A DNA stretch of 64,000 nucleotides, taken from NCBI RefSeq assembly GCF_024171955.1, contig NZ_JAMTCS010000002.1:62001-126000 (forward strand). Reading direction: 5' to 3'. The notes beneath the pieces were generated by a model that ran no database searches, was not told the origin of the DNA, and saw only the letters and a program-made list of their open reading frames with translations. Both the position numbers and the translations under genes were made by a program. This DNA comes from Promicromonospora thailandica. Its GTDB lineage: Bacteria > Actinomycetota > Actinomycetes > Actinomycetales > Cellulomonadaceae. Position 1 is the stretch's first letter. Every line of letters starts with the position of its first letter. This document shows, one piece after another, positions 26,709 to 35,534 of the stretch.

Positions 26709-29700
26709 TCAGCGCAGGTCGCGCAGGTACGCCGCCGCCCCGCCGTAGCCCTCGGTGCGGCGCTCGTCCAGCGTCGCGATGATGAGCAGCACGCCGCCGG
26801 CCGCCGCGAGGGTGAGCATCCAGGGCACCGCCGAGATCTCCGTGCCGAGCTGGGACACGAACACGATGAGCACCTCCACCGGCAGCACCCAGACCCCGAG
26901 CAGGAACGGGGACGCGAGCCGGCGCCGGGAGCCCACGAGCACCCCGGCCAGCGCCACGCCCACCACGAGCACCGCCCGCCAGGTCTGCGGGTCCGTGAAC
27001 GTGGCGAGCACCGACGGGCCGAGCAGCGCGAGGATGCCCGGCGCGAGCAGCGCCCACGACCCGGTCCACCCGACCGGCCAGCCCACCAGGGTCGGCCGCG
27101 GCAGGTCGGCGGTGCCCGGCCCCGCGATCCGCAGGCGGGCCTCCCAGGCGCCGAGGGCGAAGGAGCCCGCCACCACGAGCCCCACGCCGAGCGGCAGGGA
27201 GAAGACCTCGACACGCAGCTCGCGCGGGCTCCAGGCGGCGATCGCCGCCGCCAGGGCCGCGCCCCACACCGCCCAGGCCGGGACGCCCGTGGTCAGCCCG
27301 CGCAGCAGCCGGCGCGCGACCAGCACGAGCAGCACCAGCAGGGCCACCTCCAGCGCCCACAGGGTGACGATCGCGCCCCAGTGCGGCTCGGCGTTCGCCA
27401 CCGCCCCGGCAGTGAGGAAGAGCAGCGCGGGCGTGTGGCCCGCCACGTCCAGCAGACGGCGCAGGCGGGCCGACGGCGCACCCGGCCGGGCGCCCGCCGC
27501 CGCGACCAGCGCCGACGCACCCGCCGCGGCGGCCCACGCGAGGCCGGTCGCGAACCGGGCGCCCGGGGCGCCGAGCGCCGACGCCGCGACCTGCAGGGAC
27601 TCGATCGCCAGTCCCGCGCTCGTCAGCAGCACGGTGCCGGCCAGCAGCGCCCGGGCGTGCGCCGCCCAGGACGCCGACACGCGCGGCCGGCGCAGCAGCA
27701 GCACGACCGTGAGCGTCAGCACCACGCCGGCCGCCAGCAGGATCCAGGCGCGAGGGTCGCCGGCCCCGTCGCGGAGGGCCAGCGTGAGGTCGCTCGGCAC
27801 CACCGCGAGCACCAGGCCCGCCGCGGCCAGCCGCCACCCGTGCGCCGGGGCGCGGTCCGCACCGGTCTCCGCCGCCGACCGCAGCGCCGCGCGCCGGGCC
27901 AGGAGCGTCCCCACCAGGACGGCGCCGACCGCGGGCGGGAGCGTGTAGGCCTCGACGAGCCGCACGCCGCCGTCGGCCAGCGCGGTCCACACGGCCGCCG
28001 TGGAGAGGGCGGCGGCGAGCCACCAGGCCCGGGTCCGGTCGGGTTCCCGGGCGACCACGCCCGCCCCGATCGCGAGGAGCAGCAGCACGGCGACGGCGAT
28101 GTCCGGGCCGGCCGACGGCCGCCCGTAGGCCAGCCCGACCGTGATCGCACCCGTGACGACGGCGCTCAGCTCGAGGACGCCGCGGACCAGGCGGGCGGTG
28201 GTCCCGGCGTCGGGCACGCGGCTCGTGAGGAAGCCCGCGACGCGGGGTGCGCCGCCCGCGACCACCGCGACCGCCGTCGCGACGACGGGCAGCAGCACGG
28301 GGGAGCCGCTGCCGGGCAGCAGCACCGCGCCGGCGCTCACGACCGCCACGGCAGCGGTGGGCAGCACGAGGCCCGCCGCGAGCACGCGCACGGCCGGGGC
28401 CAGGCCGGGTCGCCGGGTGAGCAGCAGCACGAGCTCCAGGAGCAGCATCGCGACCGCGGCGCCCGCGGACCACCAGGTGCGTTCCCCCACCACCGTGAGC
28501 ACGCCGAGCGCGAAGGGCACCCCGGTGACGCCGAGCACGGCGAACCACTCGCCGCGCGTGACCCGCGGGCCGACCGTCACCGCCGCGGCCGTCAGCGAGG
28601 CGGCCGCCGACACGGTGCACACGGCCGCGACCCAGTCGAGCCCGAGCCAGCCCAGCCAGACCCCGGCCACCACCAGGCCGTACGCGTACGCCCCGCCGAC
28701 CAGGCCGGGCGCGGCCGCGCGTGGGAGCGCCCCGCGGGAGGCCAGCACGAGCGGCACCACCACCGCGGCGGCCCCGAGCACCGTGGGCCGGTTCTGCCAC
28801 GACCCGGCCGTCAGCAGCACGAGCGCGGTGCACGCGACGACGACGGCGGCCGACCGCCAGACCGGCGTCTCGTCCCCGCCGACGGGCGTGCCGCCGGCGC
28901 GGGTCAGCACCCGCGAGGCCCGGAGCAGCCCGCGGGCCGCGGACCGCACCCCGGAGACGACCGGGCGCAGCATCGGCCAGGCGCGCTCCGGCCGGGTCGC
29001 GGCGGCGAGCAGCACCGCGGCCAGCGCGGCGAGCAGCGCGAGCGACGTCGTGCCGTCGAGGTCCTGGTGCAGCGCCGCGAGCACGGCGAGCAGCAGCGTG
29101 GCCCAGGGCGCGAGGGCGCGCGCCACGCGCACCAGCAGGGACGTGCGGCCCTCGGCCGTGCCCGCCGCCGGGCCCAGCCGCGAGGCGGCCAGGAGCAGCA
29201 GGGTCAGCACGACGAACGCCGACAGGGCGGGCACGGCGAGCCCGACGGCGAGGAACCCGGAGCCCAGCGCGCCGCCGCCGAGCGCCGGCGCGGGCTCGCC
29301 GTCCAGCGGCACGAGCAGCACGCCGGCGAGCCGGGGCCAGGCCAGCGAGACGGCCGGGACCGCCGCGAGCACGGCGACCAGCCAGGATGCGAGCAGCAGG
29401 TCGGCACGGGTGCGCGCACCGGGGAGCAGACGGCGCACGCGCAGCGCCACCAGGACGGTCAGCGTGACTGCGAGGACCGCCCAGGTCAGCCCGGCCGCGG
29501 TGGGCAGCACCCACAGCATCGCCGCACCGTCGCCGGTGGCGAGGAACAGGGCGGGGACGGTGCCCAGCGCGCCGGCGGCGAAGGTCCACCAGCGGCGGTG
29601 CGTCCCCCGGCGGAGCACGGCCGCGACCACGGCCGTGCCGGCGAGCAGCACGGCGGTCTCGCCGTCCCCCGGGAGCGGAGCCAGCGCGGGCAGCGGCGGT

Positions 29701-31100
29701 ACCAGCAGCGCGGCGCCGACGGCGGTCGCGACGGCCAGTCCCTGGACCACCTCGAGCAGCCGCAGCTCGGCGCGCAGCGCGGAGCCCACGCGCGGGCCGG
29801 TGGTGCGTGCGACCCACGGCCCGGCCAGCGTCACCAGGGCGACGAGCAGCGCCCCGGCGCCCACGGCCCAGGCCCGGGGCACCGTCGCGACGGGTAGCGC
29901 GAGCGCCGCCGGGAACGCCGCGAACGGGGCGGCGACCAGGCCGGTCGTGGCCCACGCGCGCACGCGCAGGGCATGGCCGAGAGCGATCGCGCCGGCCGAG
30001 ACGCCGGCCCACCACGCGGCGAACCCGGCGGTGGTGAGCGCGGGGTCGGTCACGGCCAGGTCGCTGACGGCGTAGAGCGCGGCGCCCGGGCCGACGGTCC
30101 GGACCACCCGCAGCACGGACGACTCCCACCGCAGCGCGAGGCCGAGCCGTGCGCCCACCCGCGTCTGGGCGACGGTGCCGGCGTGGGCCAGCAGTGCCAC
30201 TCCCACGGCGGCGGGGATCCAGGCCCAGGTGAGCCCGGCGCCGTCGGTCAGGCCGGCGGCGAGCAGCAGCGGGACGAGCGGCGCGGCGACGGTGCCGGCC
30301 GCGGCCCAGGAGCGGATCCGCAGCCGGGCGCCCAGCAGCACCAGCGCGGGCGCGACCACCGCGAGCAGCGCCGCCCGGCAGAGCTGGGCCGCCGCGCCGT
30401 CGACCGCCCCGGCCTGGAGGCCCAGCTCGGCGCACACCCACGTCAGCGCGACGGCGAGCGTGGCGACCGCCTCGGCGGACGAACGCAGGCCCGCCCGGCG
30501 CATCAGCGCCGCCGCGACGACGGAGGCCGCGGTGACCAGCAGCGTCGCGACGGTACGGAGCACGAGCTGGTCCGCGAGCGTGAAGAACACGAAGACCACG
30601 GCGGAGACGGCCAGGAGCGCGGCCCCGACGCCGGCGAGGATGGGCTGGAGCGCCACGGCGGGGCGGGGCGCGGCGGCCGGGCCGTCCGGCGTCGCGGCGA
30701 CGCCGGGGTGCGGGCCGGCCGGGGCGCCGACGGGCGCGGGTGCGGCGAGGCCCGGGGTGTCGTCCGGCCGGCCGGCGTCCGCGGTCCGGCCGGTGTCCCC
30801 GGCGTCGGCCGCGCCGACGGTCGCCGGGACGGCGGCCGAGGCGCGCGTCCCGCCGTCCGCCGACCGGGCGAACCGCGCCGCGGCGGGCTGTTCGGCGCGC
30901 ATCTCGTCGAGGATCCGCTGCCGGTCCCGGATCGCCCGCTCCACGGCGAGGGACGCCTGGTAGAGCTCGAGCCCGCGGGGGCCGCGGAGGTCCAGCGCGC
31001 AGTGCCCGCACACGCCGTCGTGCAGGGCGGTGCCGCAGGCCGGGCAGGTGCGGGTGTCGGGCAGGCGCCGCAGCGCGTGACTGACCCACGTCTCTTCCAT
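26709..31100 (-). CDS. Giant polytopic membrane protein with N-terminal zinc ribbon (SCO7613 C-terminal-domain type)
   Basis: A 1463-residue membrane protein of unknown function. The N-terminus has a four-cysteine zinc ribbon (Cys19, Cys22, Cys31, Cys34 in CPACG and CGHC), then a charged helical segment of about 50 residues and an Ala/Pro/Asp-rich linker to about residue 150. The remainder is almost entirely hydrophobic and holds dozens of predicted helices separated by short Arg-rich loops. I recognise the layout as the actinobacterial SCO7613 C-terminal-domain membrane proteins. The ATG (MEETWVSHALRRLP) is chosen because the ribbon directly follows. It is separated from the hydrolase gene by 91 bp on the same strand. 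It might sense or transport something, but nothing in the sequence shows what. Confidence 0.88.
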   Translation of the reverse strand: MEETWVSHALRRLPDTRTCPACGTALHDGVCGHCALDLRGPRGLELYQASLAVERAIRDRQRILDEMRAEQPAAARFARSADGGTRASAAVPATVGAADAGDTGRTADAGRPDDTPGLAAPAPVGAPAGPHPGVAATPDGPAAAPRPAVALQPILAGVGAALLAVSAVVFVFFTLADQLVLRTVATLLVTAASVVAAALMRRAGLRSSAEAVATLAVALTWVCAELGLQAGAVDGAAAQLCRAALLAVVAPALVLLGARLRIRSWAAAGTVAAPLVPLLLAAGLTDGAGLTWAWIPAAVGVALLAHAGTVAQTRVGARLGLALRWESSVLRVVRTVGPGAALYAVSDLAVTDPALTTAGFAAWWAGVSAGAIALGHALRVRAWATTGLVAAPFAAFPAALALPVATVPRAWAVGAGALLVALVTLAGPWVARTTGPRVGSALRAELRLLEVVQGLAVATAVGAALLVPPLPALAPLPGDGETAVLLAGTAVVAAVLRRGTHRRWWTFAAGALGTVPALFLATGDGAAMLWVLPTAAGLTWAVLAVTLTVLVALRVRRLLPGARTRADLLLASWLVAVLAAVPAVSLAWPRLAGVLLVPLDGEPAPALGGGALGSGFLAVGLAVPALSAFVVLTLLLLAASRLGPAAGTAEGRTSLLVRVARALAPWATLLLAVLAALHQDLDGTTSLALLAALAAVLLAAATRPERAWPMLRPVVSGVRSAARGLLRASRVLTRAGGTPVGGDETPVWRSAAVVVACTALVLLTAGSWQNRPTVLGAAAVVVPLVLASRGALPRAAAPGLVGGAYAYGLVVAGVWLGWLGLDWVAAVCTVSAAASLTAAAVTVGPRVTRGEWFAVLGVTGVPFALGVLTVVGERTWWSAGAAVAMLLLELVLLLTRRPGLAPAVRVLAAGLVLPTAAVAVVSAGAVLLPGSGSPVLLPVVATAVAVVAGGAPRVAGFLTSRVPDAGTTARLVRGVLELSAVVTGAITVGLAYGRPSAGPDIAVAVLLLLAIGAGVVAREPDRTRAWWLAAALSTAAVWTALADGGVRLVEAYTLPPAVGAVLVGTLLARRAALRSAAETGADRAPAHGWRLAAAGLVLAVVPSDLTLALRDGAGDPRAWILLAAGVVLTLTVVLLLRRPRVSASWAAHARALLAGTVLLTSAGLAIESLQVAASALGAPGARFATGLAWAAAAGASALVAAAGARPGAPSARLRRLLDVAGHTPALLFLTAGAVANAEPHWGAIVTLWALEVALLVLLVLVARRLLRGLTTGVPAWAVWGAALAAAIAAWSPRELRVEVFSLPLGVGLVVAGSFALGAWEARLRIAGPGTADLPRPTLVGWPVGWTGSWALLAPGILALLGPSVLATFTDPQTWRAVLVVGVALAGVLVGSRRRLASPFLLGVWVLPVEVLIVFVSQLGTEISAVPWMLTLAAAGGVLLIIATLDERRTEGYGGAAAYLRDLR

Positions 31101-31191
31101 GACCGAAAGCCTGGCGGAACCACCCGCGGACCGGGGACCACGCCGCGCGTGGACGTGGTCACGGTTTCATGCCGAATGTGCGCTTCGTCGG

Positions 31192-32268
31192 TCAGGTGTG
31201 GGTGTCGAGCCAGTCCAGCACCGTCGTCAGGTACGTCTCGCGGGCCGGGCGCGGGGAGAGCGCCAGGTCGTGGGCCCCGCCCTCGACGACCGCGACGTCC
31301 ACCGGCGCGCCGAGCCGCGAGGCCCGGGCGTGCATGTGCGCGACGTCGAGCACCGCGTCGGTGCTGAGCATCTCGGCGGCCTCGCCGCCGTCGGGCCCGG
31401 TGCGGTCGCTGGTGCACAGGAGCGTCGGGCAGCCGACGGTCAGCCCGCGCCCGATCTCGCGGTGGCCGCGCCGGATCGCGGCCAGCCAGCCCGCCCGGAC
31501 GGGGAACCCCTCGTACGGCTTCCAGCGCAGGTCGTACTCCCACTCGCCGCCCGTGGCGTGGTGCAGGGCTCGGCCGTAGTCCCCGCCCAGGCTGCTCACG
31601 ACGGCGCGCGGCGCGATCCGGCCCAGCACGTACACCGCCTGCGTGGCCACGACGCGGTCGGACCAGCTGCCGCGCAGGTCGAACCACGGGCTGTTCAGCA
31701 CCAGGGCGGTCACACGGCCCGGCCGGGCGTGCGCGTAGCGCGCCGTGACCAGCCCGCCGGTCGAGTGGCCCAGGAGCACGAGCCCGGTGTGGCCGTCGGC
31801 GGCGATCGCGTCCGCGGCGGCGTCGAGGTCCTGCAGGTAGAGGTCCAGGTCGTTCACCATGTTGGGATCGCCGCCCGACGCCGTCCACGCGTCGATCGAG
31901 CGCCCGTGCCCCCGCAGGTCGACGGCGTAGAACGGATAGCCCCGCCCCGCGACGGCCTCGGCGAGGTGGCGCTGGAAGAAGTAGTCGGCGAACCCGTGCA
32001 CGTACAGCACCGGCGACCGCCCCACGCCGGGGCCGTCCTCGGGCACGTAGCGGATCAGGGTCGCCTCGGGAACGGGGTCGGCGGTCGCCCGCCGTCCGCC
32101 CCGCCGGCGCCCCGGGGGTACGGGCAGACGCAGCGTGCGGGCCTCGAAGCCCGCGCCCAGCACGTCCGGGGTCCAGCCGTGGGGCGCTCCGCTGTCGGCC
32201 CCGGTCTTGCTCCCGGTGCTGGGGTCGGTGCTGGGGTCGGTGCTGGGGTCGCTGCGCGTGTCGTCCAT
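31192..32268 (-). CDS. Alpha/beta hydrolase (serine lipase/esterase-like)
   Basis: A serine hydrolase with lipase-like features, substrate unknown. The oxyanion loop is VLYVHGFADYFFQRH, DLRGHGRS follows, the nucleophile elbow is LLGHSTGGLV, and the histidine is in VVEGGAHDLALS. It has no signal peptide, so it should act in the cytoplasm. The N-terminus of about 30 residues is low-complexity with tandem Asp-Pro-Ser-Thr units. The ATG giving MDDTRSDPST is preferred because GGGAG lies just before it. An ATG six codons upstream is also possible. Length is 358 residues. Confidence 0.88.
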   Translation of the reverse strand: MDDTRSDPSTDPSTDPSTGSKTGADSGAPHGWTPDVLGAGFEARTLRLPVPPGRRRGGRRATADPVPEATLIRYVPEDGPGVGRSPVLYVHGFADYFFQRHLAEAVAGRGYPFYAVDLRGHGRSIDAWTASGGDPNMVNDLDLYLQDLDAAADAIAADGHTGLVLLGHSTGGLVTARYAHARPGRVTALVLNSPWFDLRGSWSDRVVATQAVYVLGRIAPRAVVSSLGGDYGRALHHATGGEWEYDLRWKPYEGFPVRAGWLAAIRRGHREIGRGLTVGCPTLLCTSDRTGPDGGEAAEMLSTDAVLDVAHMHARASRLGAPVDVAVVEGGAHDLALSPRPARETYLTTVLDWLDTHT

Positions 32269-32491
32269 GTCGCTCCCGTGCGTCATGCCTGCGGTCGGCG
32301 ACCCGCGGCCGCCGTCGGCCGACCGCGCGGGTGGCCGTGGGCCGACCATAGTAGGCGCGGGGCAGCCAGGCATCGGCACTGCGGCATCGGGCACGGCAGC
32401 ACGGGGCACGGCAGCATCCGGACCGGCTGCGCCCAGCACGGCGGGCCCCGTGTCGCCGGCGGTGTGTGCCCGGCGGTCAGAAGCCGGGCGG
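32269..32491. other. Intergenic region with short tandem repeats
   Basis: I see no gene. It contains irregular repeats of GGCACGGCAGCA (about 32388-32415) and a 15-bp tandem duplication GGCGGTCAGAAGCC at 32472 and 32487. The second copy covers the stop codon of the LppM-like gene. No terminator with a T-tract is visible. Confidence 0.5.
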
Positions 32492-33463
32492 TCAGAAGCC
32501 CGGCGGGAAGCTCGGTGGCCGGTTCGGGTCCGGCGGGGTCGGCTGCTCCTGCGGGTGCCCGGGTGCCGCGCCGTACGCGGCGGGCGTGGCGGGCGTGGCG
32601 CCGTGCGGCGCCGGGGCGGCGCCGTACCCGGGCGTGCCGTATCCGGCCGCGCCGCCGTACCCCGGTGCCCCGTACCCGGGCGCGCCGCCGTACGGCGCCC
32701 CGGGCGCCTGGACGTAGCCCGGCGCGGCGTCCGCCGGGCGCCGGTCCCGGACCCGCAGCATGGCCTGCCACACGATGACCCCGATGAGCAGCAGGATCAC
32801 CAGCCCGCTCAGCCCGAGCACCAGCACCATCCACTCGGGCACCACGGGCAGGGTCACGACCTCCGTGGCCCCGGCCGCCCCCCGGGAAGCCGCGTCCCGG
32901 GGGCCGACGGCGGACCCGCGCGCGTGGATCTCGACCTTCTCGCCGACGGTGGGCTCCCAGCGCACGGTGTTGCCGTCCACGGTGCCGTTCGACGTCTCGA
33001 CCGCGCCCGGGAACGTGATGTCCACGGTGACGCTCAGGTTCTCGATGGCGGCGGCCCCCCGCCCGCCGAGGCCCTGCTCGGTGAGGTCGAGCGTGCCCGA
33101 CACGAGGTAGTCGCTGCCCTCGCGCACCACCTCGATGGGCCAGCCCACCTGGTCGCCCACCGCGCCGATGCCGGTGTCGGCGTACACGTAGCGGGTGCCG
33201 GTGTAGCCGTCCTGCTCGAACTGCTCGGTGCGCACCGCGTCCTGACCGGGGTCCTCCTGGTCGCGGGTCAGGGTGTCGATGACGTCGTCCGGTGACTGGC
33301 CCGTCTGGTCCAGGTACCGGTCCTCGATGGCGAGCACCACGCTGGAACCCGCCGTGTCGTCCGGCTTCAGGTCGAGCTCGACGCCCATCCGCACGCACCC
33401 GGACAGAGCCAGGGTCAGTACGGCGGCGACTGCGACGGTTCCGACGCGGCGGGTGGGGGTCAC
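32492..33463 (-). CDS. LppM-like lipoprotein with C-terminal membrane helix
   Basis: An envelope protein of the LppM family. It starts at GTG (VTPTRRVGTVAVAAVLTLAL) with a lipobox LSGC, so it should be lipid-anchored. The extracytoplasmic domain (VRMGVELDLKPDDTAGSS...RYVYADTG) is typical of LppM. A membrane helix follows (WMVLVLGLSGLVILLLIGVI), then a Gly/Tyr/Pro/Ala-rich tail with repeated YGAPGYG units that should lie inside the cell. It is 323 residues long. Its function in actinobacteria is not settled. In mycobacteria LppM affects phagocytosis, which may not apply here. Confidence 0.85.
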   Translation of the reverse strand: MTPTRRVGTVAVAAVLTLALSGCVRMGVELDLKPDDTAGSSVVLAIEDRYLDQTGQSPDDVIDTLTRDQEDPGQDAVRTEQFEQDGYTGTRYVYADTGIGAVGDQVGWPIEVVREGSDYLVSGTLDLTEQGLGGRGAAAIENLSVTVDITFPGAVETSNGTVDGNTVRWEPTVGEKVEIHARGSAVGPRDAASRGAAGATEVVTLPVVPEWMVLVLGLSGLVILLLIGVIVWQAMLRVRDRRPADAAPGYVQAPGAPYGGAPGYGAPGYGGAAGYGTPGYGAAPAPHGATPATPAAYGAAPGHPQEQPTPPDPNRPPSFPPGF

Positions 33464-33531
33464 GGAGACAGCATGACGGCCGACCCCCGGGATCGAAAAG
33501 TCCGATCACGGGGAGTTGTCCCCATGTACGG

Positions 33532-34833
33532 TCAGGCGGCGAGCGGCACCGGGGTGCGGTCGGCGGCGGCTCGCCGCCGTTCCTGGCGCAGCGCGGGCAG
33601 GAAGCAGGCGGCGCCCAGCGTGCTCAGCCCGCCGGCGATCACCATGGCCGCCTGCGTGGACAGCAGGTCCGCGGTCCAGCCGAGCAGCGGGGCGGCCACC
33701 GAGTAGGCGGCGAACGACAGCATCGACGCCATGGACAGCACGGTGGTCCGGTTGCGCGCCTCGGCCTCGCGGTGCAGCAGCGCCTGGTACGCCGGGCCGC
33801 ACGCGCCGTGCAGCGAGTAGGTGACCAGGTAGGCGCCGATCAGCCCGACGGGACCGAGCGCGAGGCCCATCCAGACCGCCCCCAGCCCGTTGAGCACACG
33901 GGCGAGGATCGCCGTGCGGGCCACGCCGAGCCGCGGCGTGGCGAGCCCGGTCAGTGCGGCACCGCCCGCGAACACGGCCCAGCCGGCGGCCGTCACGGGG
34001 CCGGTCACCGCACCTGCCGCCGCGGTGCCGCCGAGCAGCTCGGCCAGGCGGATCGGCTGGAACGTCTCGAAGACGATCATGCCGAGGCTCCAGAACACCT
34101 CGACCAGCAGCAGCCAGCGGAGCACACGGTTGTCGCGCGCGAGGCGCAGCCCGTCCAGGACCACACGCGGCGCCTGCCGCGCGGAGGCCAGCGCTCGACG
34201 CGCGCCTCCCCGGCCGCCGGACGGCGGGGTGTCCGCCGTGCGCGGCACCTCCCGGACCAGGAGGGTGACCGCGACGAGATGTCCCACGGACAGCACGGTG
34301 TAGAGGGCGTAGGGGAGGGTCAGCGCCGACCAGGCCGTGACCGGGTGCCACCAGACGAGCCCGCCGGACACCAGTGCTCCCGCGGCGATCGACACCCCGA
34401 GCATCGTGCTCTGCGCGGCGAGCGGCCGGTCGACGTCGGCCCCCGGCTCGGTCGCGTGCACCGTGTCCACGAACCAGGCCTCCAGCGGGCCGGAGTCCAG
34501 CGCCCGGAAGATCCCCGTGACGGCCGCGGCGAGGGCGAACGCCCAGAAGCTCTGCGCGGTGAGGAAGAGGGCGGCCGCCGCGACCTGCAGCACCGCGGCG
34601 GTGATCAGCAGCGGGCGCCGTCCGATCGCGTCCGCGACACCGCTGGTGGGCAGCTCGAGCAGGAACACGGTGAGCCCGGTCAGGGACAGCGCCGTGAGCG
34701 CCTCGGTGACCGACAGCCCGCGCTCGAGCGGGAGCAGCGTGGTGACGGTGACGATCAGCCCGACGGGGAGCCACCGGGTGAGCGTGAGCAGCAGGAAGAC
34801 CTGCCGCGCGCGGGTGGGGGACAGCGGGGTCAT
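33532..34833 (-). CDS. MFS transporter
   Basis: A 12-helix major facilitator of 433 residues. Helices are clear from residue 10 on, and ALDSGPLEAWFVDTVHA and PTSGVADAIGRRPLL (motif A-like) are seen in the N-terminal half. Its ATG overlaps the stop of the upstream ArsR-type gene (ATGA), so the two form one operon controlled by that regulator. A drug or metal-complex efflux role would fit, but no substrate can be named. Confidence 0.92.
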   Translation of the reverse strand: MTPLSPTRARQVFLLLTLTRWLPVGLIVTVTTLLPLERGLSVTEALTALSLTGLTVFLLELPTSGVADAIGRRPLLITAAVLQVAAAALFLTAQSFWAFALAAAVTGIFRALDSGPLEAWFVDTVHATEPGADVDRPLAAQSTMLGVSIAAGALVSGGLVWWHPVTAWSALTLPYALYTVLSVGHLVAVTLLVREVPRTADTPPSGGRGGARRALASARQAPRVVLDGLRLARDNRVLRWLLLVEVFWSLGMIVFETFQPIRLAELLGGTAAAGAVTGPVTAAGWAVFAGGAALTGLATPRLGVARTAILARVLNGLGAVWMGLALGPVGLIGAYLVTYSLHGACGPAYQALLHREAEARNRTTVLSMASMLSFAAYSVAAPLLGWTADLLSTQAAMVIAGGLSTLGAACFLPALRQERRRAAADRTPVPLAA

Positions 34834-35435
34834 GGCGCGTCCGTCCCGGGGGCGTCGTCGTCGGCCGGGATCTCGTCGGGCTCGAGGGGGAACGCCGCCT
34901 GCCAGAACGTGACCCGGCGGGCCCCGGGCTGTGGCTCGGCGTCGAGATAGCGGTCGAGCACCTCCTGCAGCTCCCGGCGCAGGGCCTTGAGCTGGTCCGG
35001 CGTCACCGTGACCCAGACGTCGCCCATGCCCGCGGCGTCCTGCCACTCGTCCGGCCAGGACTCCGCGACGTCGAGCCAGTGGCCGAAGTCGGTGCTGAAG
35101 AGCCGCAGGTAGTCCCGCTCCAGCCAGCCGAGGGCGGTGGCGGCATCCTCGTCGTGCGACAGCTCGGTGCGCTCCCAGCTGTGGGAGCTCGTGGCGGCGC
35201 GCCAGAGGCGCTGCTTGCCGGTGCCCTCGCCGGTGTCGGCCACGAGACCCACCGACTCGAGCTTGCGGAGGTGGTAGCTCGTGGCCCCCGAGTTGGTGCT
35301 GAGGGCCGCGGCCAGCGCCGTCGCCGTCGCGGGACCGCCCTTGCGCAGCGTGCCCAGCAGACGCGAACGCAGGGGGTGGGCCAGCACCTTCACGGCCTCG
35401 GGCGTGAGGCGGAAGTCGTCGTGGGAAGCGGTCAT
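34830..35435 (-). CDS. ArsR-type winged-helix transcriptional regulator
   Basis: A 201-residue regulator with an ArsR-type winged helix at the N-terminus (VLAHPLRSRLLGTL, ATALAAALSTNSGATSYHLRKLESVGLVAD). The C-terminal half (about residues 100-200) is unlike metal-binding ArsR proteins and has Trp-rich stretches (LERDYLRLFSTDFGHWLDVAESWPDEWQ), so it may sense an organic ligand. It lies directly upstream of the MFS gene with an ATGA overlap and has its own promoter with five regularly spaced GTGCAC boxes. Repression of itself and the transporter is the likely mode. Confidence 0.9.
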   Translation of the reverse strand: MTASHDDFRLTPEAVKVLAHPLRSRLLGTLRKGGPATATALAAALSTNSGATSYHLRKLESVGLVADTGEGTGKQRLWRAATSSHSWERTELSHDEDAATALGWLERDYLRLFSTDFGHWLDVAESWPDEWQDAAGMGDVWVTVTPDQLKALRRELQEVLDRYLDAEPQPGARRVTFWQAAFPLEPDEIPADDDAPGTDAP

Positions 35436-35437
35436 GC

Positions 35438-35495
35438 GTGCACACTATCTGTGCACAGACCGTGTGCACAAGAGGTGTGCAGAAAAATTGTGCAC
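35438..35495. promoter_or_regulatory. Five GTGCAC boxes at exact 13-bp spacing (ArsR/MFS promoter)
   Basis: GTGCAC starts at 35438, 35451, 35464 and 35490, and GTGCAG at 35477, giving an exact 13-bp period. The middle boxes extend to the 8-bp palindrome TGTGCACA. The array begins just upstream of the ArsR-type start codon. It is probably an autoregulatory operator array, and the period is longer than one helical turn, so neighbouring boxes face different sides of the helix. Confidence 0.88.
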
Positions 35496-35534
35496 GCATC
35501 CGGTGGTGCGACGCCACGAGGGCGCGAGGGGTGG

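Noticed and set aside
24864-29897. Open frame of 1677 codons on the plus strand opposite ogt, ada-alkA and the zinc-ribbon membrane protein
   Set aside because: Composition is Arg/Gly/His/Gln-rich with no domain, and the opposite-strand genes have clear motifs.
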